Source of the DNA: Pelodera strongyloides
Taxonomy: Eukaryota > Nematoda > Chromadorea > Rhabditida > Rhabditidae
Direction of reading: 5' to 3'
Assembly: GCA_036852015.1 (NCBI GenBank)
Contig: JAANDG010000160.1
Location: 186,001-250,000, forward strand
DNA: 64,000 bases
In this document: positions 39,467 through 50,333 of the stretch, piece by piece
How the letters are laid out: each line of letters opens with the position of its first letter
Numbering within the stretch: position 1 is the stretch's first letter
Made by a program: the position numbers and the translations under genes
The notes under the pieces: generated by a model
What the model saw: the letters and a program-made list of their open reading frames with translations, nothing else
What the model was told of the DNA's origin: nothing
Databases searched by the model: none

Positions 39467-40764
39467 AATATGCTATATTTGTAGTAGCCACACTTGCTCA
39501 TTAAACTCAAATTAATCAGACAAACAGACAAGTTTGAGTAACATGTGCCAAGTTAGGTACCTTCTGCTGCCCTAAATATGCCGGTCGTTGTATAAATAAA
39601 TATGAGTGTGCTTCCAATAAATTATCATGTTTTATCTCGTGTGTTGTTACGTCTATTATTGCAAAATATACATACTACCTTTCAATATTCATTGAAAGAT
39701 TGCAGAAGAACATACTAACATTTGCGAAACATGGGGCATGTGAAAACCATGCGAAATATTGCTAGACTTACAATTAGTGTGTAGATCACTGTTTACCACA
39801 TAATACTGTAGTACGGAATGTTTGGAAACTATAGTGTTTTACATGGGAAGATACGGTGGTATGCGTGGCCAAGTAATTACTTTCAATTAGGACGCATATG
39901 CACATCTCCTAAGAAACTAGCCAACCAGGAAAAAAACGCAAAAAAAATATATATTAAAAAATATAAGAAATAAAAAAATCCAAATCTACTATCACGACTT
40001 TCGTGACCATTCGTGAACGTATTACGATATAGGAAATTATAGATGACGCGTTGTTTACAGAAAAACCGCCTAAACGAGGAACCACGTAATAGCATATATT
40101 TTTTAGAAAGATATCATTGATTTTAGAGTTGGAGCATTCTTTGAACAAACAATTCTTGGATCGCATTGTTATTCAACTGAAGGTCCGGTCCTTTCTCCTT
40201 ATTATCTCGGAAGTCCGGGATTTGTCTACTTCTTGCTGAGGAGCACCCAACTCGGAAGCCCGAGTTTCGTCCGGCGGCTCATCGAGGATCTAGCCGTTAT
40301 TAAGCCTTACTGTACTTCCTTGAATAAAAGGTTAATCACTGTGCAGTTTATCTGTTCATCTACGTAAAAAAAGAAACTATAGCAAGGGTTTAAATATGTG
40401 GGATTCTCAGAGTACAAATTGCGTGCAAATATCCTCTTCAACGCCCCATTCAAAAAATGGAGAATATCAATTTATTTATTATTTGATTGAAATACAATTT
40501 TCTTATGATTTTCGCTGTTCAGTCTCTGAATTACTTATATTTTTTTCAGCATCATAACTTTTTGTTGTTTCCAGGTCTAGCTAGAGTTTAGGGACTCCGA
40601 TTGAATGATGTGGTGTCTCGCAAGGACACCCCTGTCCTTCAATTCTAAACTACGGTAGCTGGCATATTGCCAATTATTTAGTGCCCCCGTCCGTGCATTT
40701 TATTTGTTCACTCACGAGCATAGACGTGTGACTATTTTCGTTTCTTAGTGTTAGGTTTTAATTT
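39467..40764 (+). other. intergenic spacer, 1.3 kb
   Basis: It holds the GRIP-like gene's 3' UTR with AATAAA at 39595-39600, an A/T-rich block, and a GC-richer patch at 40190-40330 in which CTCGGAAG followed by T/C-CCG occurs twice. A small hairpin (AAGGACA-CCCC-TGTCCTT) lies at 40622-40639. Two acceptor-like sites (near 40572 and 40748) before the next ATG could serve UTR splicing or trans-splicing. Confidence 0.4.
39595..39600 (+). terminator. poly(A) signal of the GRIP-like gene
   Basis: AATAAA, about 130 bp after the stop codon, followed by another AATAAA-like cluster at about 39616. Confidence 0.45.
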
Positions 40765-43195
40765 ATGGAGAATGAGGAAGAGTTCCATACCACTGATTTA
40801 ACCATAGAAATTGACGACAATGACGTCACGATTGAATTGGTTGAAGAAAAGGTTGAGGTAGGCACTTTCTTATTTAAACATTTTCTAATCACTTTTATCC
40901 CGCAAGTGCCAAGCATTGGGAAGGTTGAGGTACTTCTCCGTCATATTTTTTGGGAATAAAAGCTCGAACCATATTTAACTGACTAATTCATTTATTACAT
41001 TGATGTATAGTAAATAAAAAAATATTTGAGGCGAATTTTTGCATATGTAAATGCTTCTGATTTAGGCTGTTGAACAACCACAAAAGGTATTCGAACACAT
41101 TAAATTGGGCCCACCTTTGACAGCGAAAAGTGCGAAACTTTATGCACATCCTGCAGCCACCGTTGGTTGCTTTCCACAGAGGCTTAGGTGAGTGCTGGAC
41201 TTTGCTCTTTTAATTTTCTCCCAGCTTTTCTACCTTGAATGTTGCTCAAGCTTGATCTCAAAAGCAAAGTCACGCAAATATAGTCGTTCATGTATTCATA
41301 TCACGGGAATTTTTCATATATAAACTTTAATTTCTATTTAGGATGGTTCTGTCCGCCCACTTAAACTTACCCGCGTTTGGAACGTTGCGAAATTGGGAAA
41401 CTGTTGCCGCAAATATGGGATTGGGTGCCGACTTTATTATGGTGAGCACAATTGCTTTTAATAGGCAACTATTCCAGTCAAACGCTGTTTTGCGCGGTTT
41501 ACCTGTTGTAATATGTGGTTCTTCATTGCACACATTACCACACTCAAATAGGTCACTTTCCGTCTTTTGTAACTCATTAATTTACAAAACATTACGAATT
41601 ACGTAACGTAATTTTCTTTGTTAAAATGATCAATTTACTCCAGGGTTGTCGCTCTTCATCGGATCCCACTTCTCTAATGCTTAATGCATTGTCGAATCAA
41701 CGGGCGAATCATTTCTTTGATGTTCTAGCGAATATCAATAGGGTCGACACCCTAATTTCGATAAGAAGCATCATCTTGAAGCAACTTCAGTCGCCGAGAA
41801 ACTTCAACCATCACATACCATCCACTTCACCAGGTACGATTCAGTAGCACATGTAAAATGAACCACAAAATCATAAAAAAACTATACCCATTCACTCCAC
41901 AAGTCTATACGCAGGAGTCCTCTGTGAGGAGCTACACCTTCTAATGCTTTGATTCAGAAGTTTACTTAGTCAATGAAAAGTTTATTTCAGAAGATGGGTA
42001 CAGTCGACAAGTCACTGCGACCGTTTCTAATTTGCCAACAACGTCCTATGGATCTCCATGTAAGCACTTATTTATACCGCAAACATATCATTGTGTAACC
42101 CACTTTACTCACGTGGAAGCCTGATAGACATCTCTCGCGTCCCCACTTTGTCTAGCCAGGGAATCACGGCACATTGCACACAACATTTGAATTATTTTCA
42201 GATATATTTGTGACACACTATGAGGAAACGCCAGAGCAAAAGAAAGCCTACAAATGGGTTCTCAAAAATTTAAGGTAGCATTTCAGATAGTTTGTAGTTT
42301 GTTTTCTACTCTTCACGTATATCTTTTTAGCTTCGGTTCATTATTTACATAGTGTATGCATGGTGTGCGACCTGTAAATTTTCTATCAGTGATGAATATT
42401 ACATTCAAAGTTACTCTGTCAATAGATAAATCTATTTTAGGAAGCATATTAGTGCAGTTGGCGACGATGCTAGAATTTTGGACGTGGATAATATACAAAT
42501 AGATGAGAACTGGAGGGACGCGCTGCAATCGGCCTTTAAGAAGGTTAGATCTAGCTTTTTATTTTCTTTCCTGCATAAAACTATGTGATCATGTTTATTT
42601 CTTCAATGGGTTTTTACATATTATCTTAACTATATTCTTTAGGCAACGCACGTGGTTGTCTGTGTTTCAAAATCGTACAAACCTATGTTGTGTTTGGAAG
42701 ATATGGAACATATAACGCAGAATATAGAAGTTCGACAACACCTTCATAATTTAACGAATGGCGAGTTCCTCAGGAACCGTTCAAGGAATAAACGGTTTCG
42801 GCTCGTTTTACTGGAGGTGAGTACAGAATTTTCAGTTAATAATGTGAAATTCCCGCTCCAATTTTGCATCGTCGTCTTTTTTGTTTACTGGAAAAGCACA
42901 AGTCTGAAAAGATGAACATAAGATAAATATTGGTAAATCGCCGACATGGTTGGTAATGTCTCAAACGAATATTTGACGAATAAAATCGCCGACTATGTCA
43001 ATGGAATGTGGTCAATAATAATATTCATAAGGCTCAATTTACTACTCTTTTTTTTAGAATGTCACCAAATTGGATATTCCCGAAGGCTGGCCAGAGAGCA
43101 CATTACAATACCGCTTCCCAGAAAATGCGGAGGAATTGTTTAAAAGACTGTTCTCAAAAGAAGAGAACGAGCAATCCATACGGCCATGGATATGA
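40765..43195 (+). CDS. actl-1: ACTL-1/Act1-like IL-17 adaptor with Death and SEFIR domains, 353 aa, 9 exons
   Basis: Exons are 40765-40857, 41066-41187, 41342-41441, 41644-41833, 41991-42059, 42202-42274, 42441-42543, 42643-42816 and 43058-43195; phases agree. After an acidic N-terminus, residues about 72-155 form a Death domain: LPAFGTLRNWETVAANMGLG, then DPTSLMLNAL and HFFDVLANINRVDTL. Residues 192-335 form a SEFIR (TIR-like) domain: YIFVTHYEETPEQKKAYKW, NWRDALQSAFKKATHVVVCV, SKSYK, then RFRLVLLENV and LQYRFPENAEELFKRL. A Death plus SEFIR pair is the architecture described for Caenorhabditis elegans ACTL-1, the Act1-like adaptor linking IL-17 receptors to the IRAK homologue PIK-1 and the MALT1 pathway in neurons. 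The domain order and length fit that role in the cytoplasm. An AATAAA lies 6 nt after the stop. The domain call rests on pattern resemblance, without alignment. Confidence 0.8.
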
Positions 43196-43200
43196 ATGAA

Positions 43201-43206
43201 AATAAA
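43201..43206 (+). terminator. poly(A) signal of the ACTL-1-like gene
   Basis: AATAAA begins 6 nt after the TGA at 43193-43195; a second AATAAA at 43252-43257 is an alternative that leaves a more usual 3' UTR. Confidence 0.5.
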
Positions 43207-43445
43207 AGGTTTCCTGCTCCGTTCATTTGCTTATGAATGTTGCGTTCTTGCAATAAACCACAGAGTTAGTTTTCGTCGAGCTATGGGGGGAAATTAGCTT
43301 GGAGTTTCTATCTTTCTTTGTTTAGCTGACTAGAATGGATCGCATCCCCAAGAGTCACCGCAGCGATATACCGTAGTTGCCTAAGCTTCTTATAGTCTCA
43401 TCATCCGCCACGCGGCTCTAAATCCATGACTTTTCACAGTGCTGT

Positions 43446-43556
43446 TGATATGTATTATGTTCGTACCTACGACACTACCCTTTGATATGTATTATGTTCG
43501 TACCTACGACACTACCCTTTGATATGTATTATGTTCGTACCTACGACACTACCCTT
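43446..43556. repeat. tandem repeat, three 37-bp units
   Basis: Three copies, starting at 43446, 43483 and 43520, of a unit opening TGATATGTATTATGTTCG. I see no differences between copies, which points to recent expansion. Confidence 0.95.
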
Positions 43557-45771
43557 CGTGTGTTCCAAACAAGTGTCTCCTGGAGTGGACGATTCTCATG
43601 TAAATCTTCCGTGAACATCCGCACTATCCATCATTTTCTCTTGTGTTTTTCTCATCGTTTGTTTGTTCGCACTCAAAATATTGTATCGGCACGCGGCCAC
43701 TCGCGATCACTTCGTTTGGTGACCGAACCAATGGACTGTTTTGCTCGTTCTCCTCTTACCCTCGATTCATTCAAACGGTAAAAGCTGTCAAATGACAATT
43801 TCTTCGGAAGGGCTGAAAGCACATGTTTTAATAATTTTAGTTGAAGGTTGTGGAAATAATATCTCCGCAAGTATCTGAGTTAATAACATAATAGATAGTT
43901 GACTACTATTCCGAAAAGAACCTCTCGTTCCCCTTGAAGGTATGTTGTGTCCACTGGTTGTTTTGCCGTCATGTGTGAAATTGGATATCTTTATATAAGA
44001 AGTCTTTATGTCCGACACTTCTTTGTCAATCTTGTATTGTCATTGTATTTGTGCATCAGTATAAACAACACAGACGCTTTCTTTCATCTAAATCAATTTA
44101 TGCCTTTATTGCTTCGCTTCCATAATCTTGCCGTTGCTGCTTTATGATCTGCTGAAACGGAAAGAAATGCAGTGTCCCGAACGTAACTGAAAAAAAAAAG
44201 TTTAAAAAATCTAGAAACTAGCTTAAACCACGATTTGCTGTTATTCTTTCTGGTGATCCCACCGATAAGTTTATGCGAATTCCTTGTTTAGTTTATCAAT
44301 TTATGGGACAATAAAATAATCTTTGAACATGCCGTCCATTTGTTGATTAGAAAAATTCGATTTCCACCTTGCTTTCTGTGTGTCTCTTTCGTGGACACTA
44401 ATATTTTCATGCTACATGCCTTGCTAAATTGCAAAATGATGCGAAAAATATGTTTATTTTGCTGTTTGGTCAGTAGTCCGTTTCGGCGTTTATTCTGTAC
44501 AATATTTGCTTAGATTGGATTTGCGGCAAAGCTTCCGGTAGCACTGAAAATCCTTTTTTAGAAACTGATAGGGTGCACATAAAAACACTGATGTACACAT
44601 TAATGTCGATTTCCTAATTAAAATATGCAAATTTCCTCTTTCTCCATCATCAAACTTATGCAAATATAGAGGTAAAAGATGCGCGCAAGATGATCCCCTT
44701 TCAGTGGCGTACATAATGAGCGTTGCTCGCTAGCACTGTGCTTTGTATACTTTCGGGGGCAAAAGCCTACTTGGCCCTCACCCACCAATAGGCTAGTGAG
44801 AGTGCAGCGGCCGAGCATCATTATAAACATTCATAGTTAACTAGGAAATAGCCCCTTATTTTGTACTGCCGCTATTCTAACCTTAGTTAGCTTGAGTATG
44901 ACTCCGCTATGCAAGTGGCAAGAAATTCCTTTCACTTGCAAAACTAGACTTCCCAAAACTTTTTATTTCCGTCACACCTTCCGTATGCCAACTGAGTAAT
45001 TATTGCTTGTGTATTTGCGAGAGTTACTACTTTTCTCTTTTCAAAACAACTCTGTGCTTCACGTATTCGTCATGGAACTACTTTGGCTTGCAATGTTTGC
45101 AAATATTTACGAGATTGAAAACATGGTGATTAATTAGTTCCGGATTTTTGGGGAGTATATGTGCAAGAGCTGGATTTGCCTTTTAAAATTGTTACGATAA
45201 AAATTTAACGTGCAAGCATCTAATTGATCCATGAGCGATTCGATTCAGTTTAGTGGATGCAAATAGGCTACTGGATACTCGTATAATGAATATTCTTCCG
45301 TAAATCTATCGCGGGTCTGTGTCCTTGTACTTTGTTTATTATTTGTTTGCGAGTTCAATATTCTCCCTCTGCCCTCACCGAATTGTTTTATTAATGAACC
45401 TTTCTGCTCTTATTCCTTGCATTTGAACGTTATCAGAATTTGATGTAAACTGCTTGACTGGGTCATGATGACTCCACAAATGTGTGGGAGATTCCTCTAA
45501 TAAGCATCGATTTTTTATTCATTTTCGTCTGTTTCGGAGTTCAGAGTTCGGCACATCGTTGTCACTTTCAAATTTCTTTTGAATATAATTTGTTATCAAT
45601 ACATAAGTAAACAGTGGACATATCTCTAGTGTTTTATAATTATTAGCGATCGAACAATGTATTTGCATTCAACCTTGCCCTTGACTTTTTTTTCTACTGC
45701 GAAACTGAAATCTATTAATTGTATAGTACGTTTTTTCATAATGCTGACGCCATTTCGGCGCAAAACAAAGA

Positions 45772-45778
45772 TATATAA
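45772..45778 (+). promoter_or_regulatory. possible TATA box of the GTPase-like gene
   Basis: TATATAA lies about 240 bp upstream of the ATG at 46020. Between them, a T-rich acceptor (ggatttcag, ending at 46001) suggests a 5' UTR intron or a trans-splice site, so the relation of this box to the start site is uncertain. Confidence 0.3.
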
Positions 45779-46019
45779 CGGAAGAGGTTTAGTCTAGTGC
45801 TATGCCGTGAACTTCACTAGTTTATCACACGTTTACACTTGCTTTACTCTGCTGCTCTACTCATTGGTGACTAACCTTTATTTGGCCAGCTCCTTGGCAC
45901 AGCGTTTCTGGTTTTCTCCGAATTTGTTGACTGTTCTGCATTCACTTTTCTTGAATCGACCTTTCCGAACACTATTTACACTCTTTTTCAATGGATTTCA
46001 GAAAATAAAGTATATAAGC

Positions 46020-49000
46020 ATGGGGTTGGATACACAACCCCGTTTGGCCATGCTACCTGGCAAGGAAAACCCGGCCAACTCAACGGAAATGATATTTGGA
46101 ACTGTCAAGGTAATTCACACTTGTTACTTTTTTGCGCGTGGTTTATTTTTTTATCATTTTTATTGCATGAACACAATCCTGTTTTGCTTAAGAATACGAG
46201 CCACATTTTATCTGCTATTTAGGTATAAAAATGTAGAGATTCACAATTAAATTTCGTAAAAACATTTATGCACAAAGTATTGATTAATATTTGTTTCAAT
46301 TCATTTTGGCAGATTCCCCACAATGTAACATTGGCCTCCTATTTTTAAAGTGTTTAAAGATGCGAAAAATTTGTAGTTAGTTGCGTAGTTAAGAAATCAG
46401 TTCAAAGGGGAGGTTAATTATCTTTGATTTTCTCGTCCCCTTTTGTTATTTACTTATTTTTTTTCCAAATTGATCGTGTTTGATCGTATATTATTTTACA
46501 GAGAGGTCGCAAAGAATCTCGTAAGACCGTTCTGCTTCTGGGTCCGAAAAATTGCGGAAAGAGTTCACTTATAAATACGATATCGAATTATTTGACGCGA
46601 GTGAAGGAATCTACTGCCTACCGAGTGCACGTTATTGGGAAAGAAGTGATGGATAAGGAGACAAATCGATGCAAGTTTTCACACATCCTTTTAGCCACGG
46701 GCACAAAAATTTGGGTTTACACAAACGGGTACAACGGGTAACTTTGGTTCATTTTTATGGTAGCCGTGGCACAATGTTATTTTATGCCAATTTTTCAAAC
46801 TATTATTAGGGAAAAGACCCAAAACAAAAAGGTCGCACACTAAAATACTCAGTACAAACCAATTATATTTGGTATGTTTTACTAATCTACAGTAATGTTG
46901 CATGCTACCGTATACAGTGTCACCCGCTAAACACTGCAATGTTTAACATATGTTTTTAGTGATTTAACATATTTTATTTTTTTTCTACTCATAACTATCA
47001 TTGTGATATGAAAAAAGTGAAAATATTGTTTCGTTTATGATGAAAATATATGGCTCGCTTGTTGATTGAATCACATTCAGGTAAATTGAGCATGGAACCA
47101 ACGACTTCAGTAAATTCCTACGTTTTCCATGGAAGCAGAGTATCAACTTCAGTTGCCCTTGTGGATACGCCGCCATTGGGTGAAGAAGGTTGGTGAAGCT
47201 AGTTTTTTTTCCGGAATAGTTCGTTTTTAGATATATATATCGCCTGCCTTTCTCTTTCTGCACTTATTGCCCTTTGGGATCAGCAATTTAATGCCATACT
47301 TTGCATTTCAGTTGAAATTGGTGCAGATCGAATACGAAAATGGTACACTTCGTGCTATGACTACCCTTGCAAAGATTTGGAGGTTTGTATTTTCTAACAT
47401 CGTTCCATTTTCAGATATTTTCCAGATATTGTATTAATTTTCTGAGATTTTTATACTCTGATTTTAATTGTGTCCATTACATAAAGAAATCTGTGAATTA
47501 GAGATGCACAGTACCTGACGGACTAATTGCTAGATAATTGAACTTTACCTCTCAAGGTGTGGTTGGTCCTCTCTGCTCAACATCCGTGCGTCGCAAAAGC
47601 ATTAATGGTCGACCTTCGGGATATCATCCAAGACCTCGACACATCTAATATTAAAGTGGGAAACATTTTATGCAACAACTAAATGCCGAAATGTTTCCAA
47701 ACCATTCAATAGCCTTCTAGCTTAACCGATTGATGTGATGTGAATGTTACAGATTGTGCCCGTGATAACTTTTGCAAAGAATCGAAAACCATTGCTCGCT
47801 CTGAAAGCATTGGAAGCACTTGGACTCCCAACCGATGTAAGCTCTATTTCTTACGTCACATGAATTACCATACAAACGAAAAGTGGAAAAGTGGGCATAA
47901 ATACAAACGCTAAAAAACTGTAGAGGACGTAACTAGAAAGCCAATTGGTTTGTTGACATATATTGGATTCAAATCGCTGTTTCTATTTTCGTCGGCTGCG
48001 TAACATTGCGTGAGGATCACTGAGTACGCTGCAGCGTGTCTACAATAAATTTTCTTATTTTTTTACCGTGGTGTTCATTCATTTCAGATGGAAAATGTTG
48101 ATTATTTCCTAGTGAACAATGGTTCAGTTGTTCGAACATTCGAGGAAACGTCACAGACAAATGCCCTTTCATTCAGCGATACAATGTCAAATCTTCGCAC
48201 ATTACTTATTACGGTCACAGAACCTCATGTCCAAATTGGCGGGTTTGTTTTTCAATATAAATAAATATATATATACCAGCCGTTCGAAGAGCTACGGGCT
48301 CTTCGACTGGAGGAATCGGCCGATTGTTGCCCTATTTAAAAAAAAGGAATTTCTTCAAACGTAAAAAAGATGCTCATTTACGTTTATGTGGAAACGTATA
48401 AATCAATGTCTATGAATATAATCCTCCTCCCATAGGCATAGCTCACTGAGCGTTTGAATCGAATCTGCTGTGGGTTCGATCCCGCCAAATGAATTTTCTG
48501 AAGGAAGGGATTTCGTTGTGCACATAAAAACAAACCCGTGACAAACTCTTGATCACAACATAAAGTCGAATTACGGAAGCAAATGAATACAACCGCCTGA
48601 AAAAAGACGTCATGACACACTGATATGTAAAAGTCAATATTTACCCCATGTGGGCAACAACACAATGTTAGTATCACGAACCTAATGTTTAGGGCCTCCA
48701 ACATGTTGTCTGTTCCGAGTAATTCAATCTCAATCAGTCCAGTATCAGCTTCAGTACGTTTATTTTTATTTTTATTTTATTATTTATTCATTTTACAGTC
48801 ACAAGTTTGATAAGCATTTTTCATCCTGATGGAAACTTGCTTATTCGCGTTGATTTGTTCAATAAATGAGCATCTGGAATCTGGAATGCTCTTGTCCTTA
48901 AAAAGGGAAAATCTCTTGAGACCATTTATGAATAAATACAAAATATGTGCACTTCGTTTGCCAAAGTTGTGCGAAGTCTATGAGGATGTAAGGATGTAAG

Positions 49001-49245
49001 ACAAATGACTTCCTATTAGGGAAAATCCGAAAAAAAAGCGTATTCAGAGTTCTGGAATCTCGGTGACCAATTCCTCTTCATCAGAAGAGCACATCTATGC
49101 TACACCACAGAAAACATCATCAAGAAACAACCAAAAACCCACTTCTATAACTCCGCCAGCACTACCAGAACGGCCATCAAACCTGAGGAGTCTTCCAAAA
49201 TGTAACAACATGGTATCAATCAGTCCCTACGAAACAATAGTCTAA
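46020..49245 (+). CDS. P-loop GTPase-like protein (septin/AIG1-like G domain), 333 aa, 8 exons
   Basis: Exons are 46020-46109, 46502-46670, 47081-47188, 47312-47382, 47557-47655, 47753-47836, 48088-48242 and 49020-49245; phases agree if intron 2 uses a GC donor (CGAT/gcaagt). A Walker A motif GPKNCGKS is at residues 44-51, followed by SLINTISNYL. Residues 94-122 read TTSVNSYVFHGSRVSTSVAL and then DTPPLGE, the place of switch I and the DxxG motif, with Pro replacing the usual Gly after DTP. A hydrophobic strand VWLVLSAQHP and then VPVITFAKNRKP stand where the base-recognition strand would be, but no clear NKxD is visible. The last 90 residues are Ser/Pro-rich and basic, with the SH3-type motif PPALPERP. 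The layout recalls septin-like GTPases with a long LINxIxNYL helix; I cannot name an orthologue. Confidence 0.78.
48434..48488 (+). repeat. tRNA-derived SINE-like sequence in intron 7
   Basis: A D-arm-like TAGCTCACTGAGCG is followed by a box-B-like GGGTTCGATCCCGCC. The D-stem GCTC/GAGC pairs, but the segment between the boxes is too short and irregular for an intact tRNA. A SINE head or tRNA pseudogene is likely. Confidence 0.45.
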
Positions 49246-50333
49246 ATATGTATAATATGTACCCCCCTAGAAGTCGTGACAAGGTGTTTTTAATGGGTAA
49301 AACAGTCACATTGTTTAATTGCATGCAAAAATCTTACAGTTCTCCTTCTACATTAACTTACGTTAGTCTTTGTTTATGGGTGCAACTTTATGTATATCAT
49401 CGTCTTGAAAATTAAGCCTTTCCACTGCCATTGAAATTTTCTAACACGGGAATACCACTAAATGATGAATATGTATAATGGTGATTTTGGGCGTGTTATG
49501 ATTTGGAAACTCGATTCATTTTGCCCGGTCAATGATTATTTTCATCTTTATTTTCCTTTCACTTCGAAATATTTGTACAAATTGTAGCATATTCAATGGT
49601 ACCTATGTGTTTATAAAAAATTGTTTTGTTGTACGTTATGTTAAAAAGATTTGTTGTACCATGAAGAGCAACATACAAACGTATAGTAGAATCTTTATTC
49701 GTGTTTAATAGAAACTCTAATGAACAAAAAAGAACAACACAAGCACACTCATATGTACAAAAAAAAACAATAACAACGAGATCGGTAAAGAAAATTTGGC
49801 TATTTTCAGTCCAACAGATAAGTTTATAAGTATACAATAATGATGTTTTTAAGAAAATACCATAAACATTCGTTGTTACCTTTTTGACTATATTTTAAGG
49901 AAGAAATTTGTATGACTATGGGAACAGTACCAACAATAAGCTAATAGGATGCTGATATTAAGATAAAAATAATAATAAAAAACCGGCGAGGCACCATCGG
50001 TATGACCGCGTAAAAGAACATGAGGACATTGGTTAACTCCTTCAATACAGATCTTGTCGAAATGTGACCAAAATCATACTTTCTAGGATGTTAAAATTGT
50101 GTGACGTAAGATAAACGGTTCTCAATATGAGATTGAAATAAAGCAAAATTATGATCACAGTTAATATAAAAGCGCGACATTTGTGTGAAGCATTCGGTAG
50201 CCTCAACAAGCCATGCACGCTCACCGTTGTGCAGTTGACTAGAACTTCATATGAGGCAAGGATTATAATTCAATAGTATTCGGTGAAGTCTAACACTTCG
50301 TGATTCTACTCCATGTGCATTTTCGAACGATAT
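49246..50333. other. convergent intergenic spacer
   Basis: The GTPase-like gene (+) and the sulfotransferase gene (-) end toward each other here. No exon is visible. The sequence is AT-rich with several A runs. Confidence 0.5.

Larger units (their letters stand above)
43207..46019. other. intergenic, 2.8 kb, no gene seen
   Basis: There is a 37-bp tandem repeat at 43446-43556 and otherwise AT-rich sequence. Open frames at 43482-43781 (mostly inside the repeat) and 45807-46250 (which overlaps the next gene's first exon) show no extra exon structure. Confidence 0.45.

Noticed and set aside
39467..40764. Operon linking the GRIP-like and ACTL-1-like genes
   Set aside because: The spacing is about 1.3 kb, well above the roughly 100-bp spacing usual in nematode operons, and each gene has its own poly(A) signal.
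45807..46250. 147-codon open frame as the start of the GTPase-like gene
   Set aside because: It reads exon 1 in the same frame but extends through T-rich sequence that ends in a typical acceptor (46001) and past a good donor (46110), so the long form is probably UTR or intron readthrough.
48434..48488. Functional tRNA gene
   Set aside because: Box A and B are good but the anticodon arm and acceptor stem cannot be formed at normal lengths.
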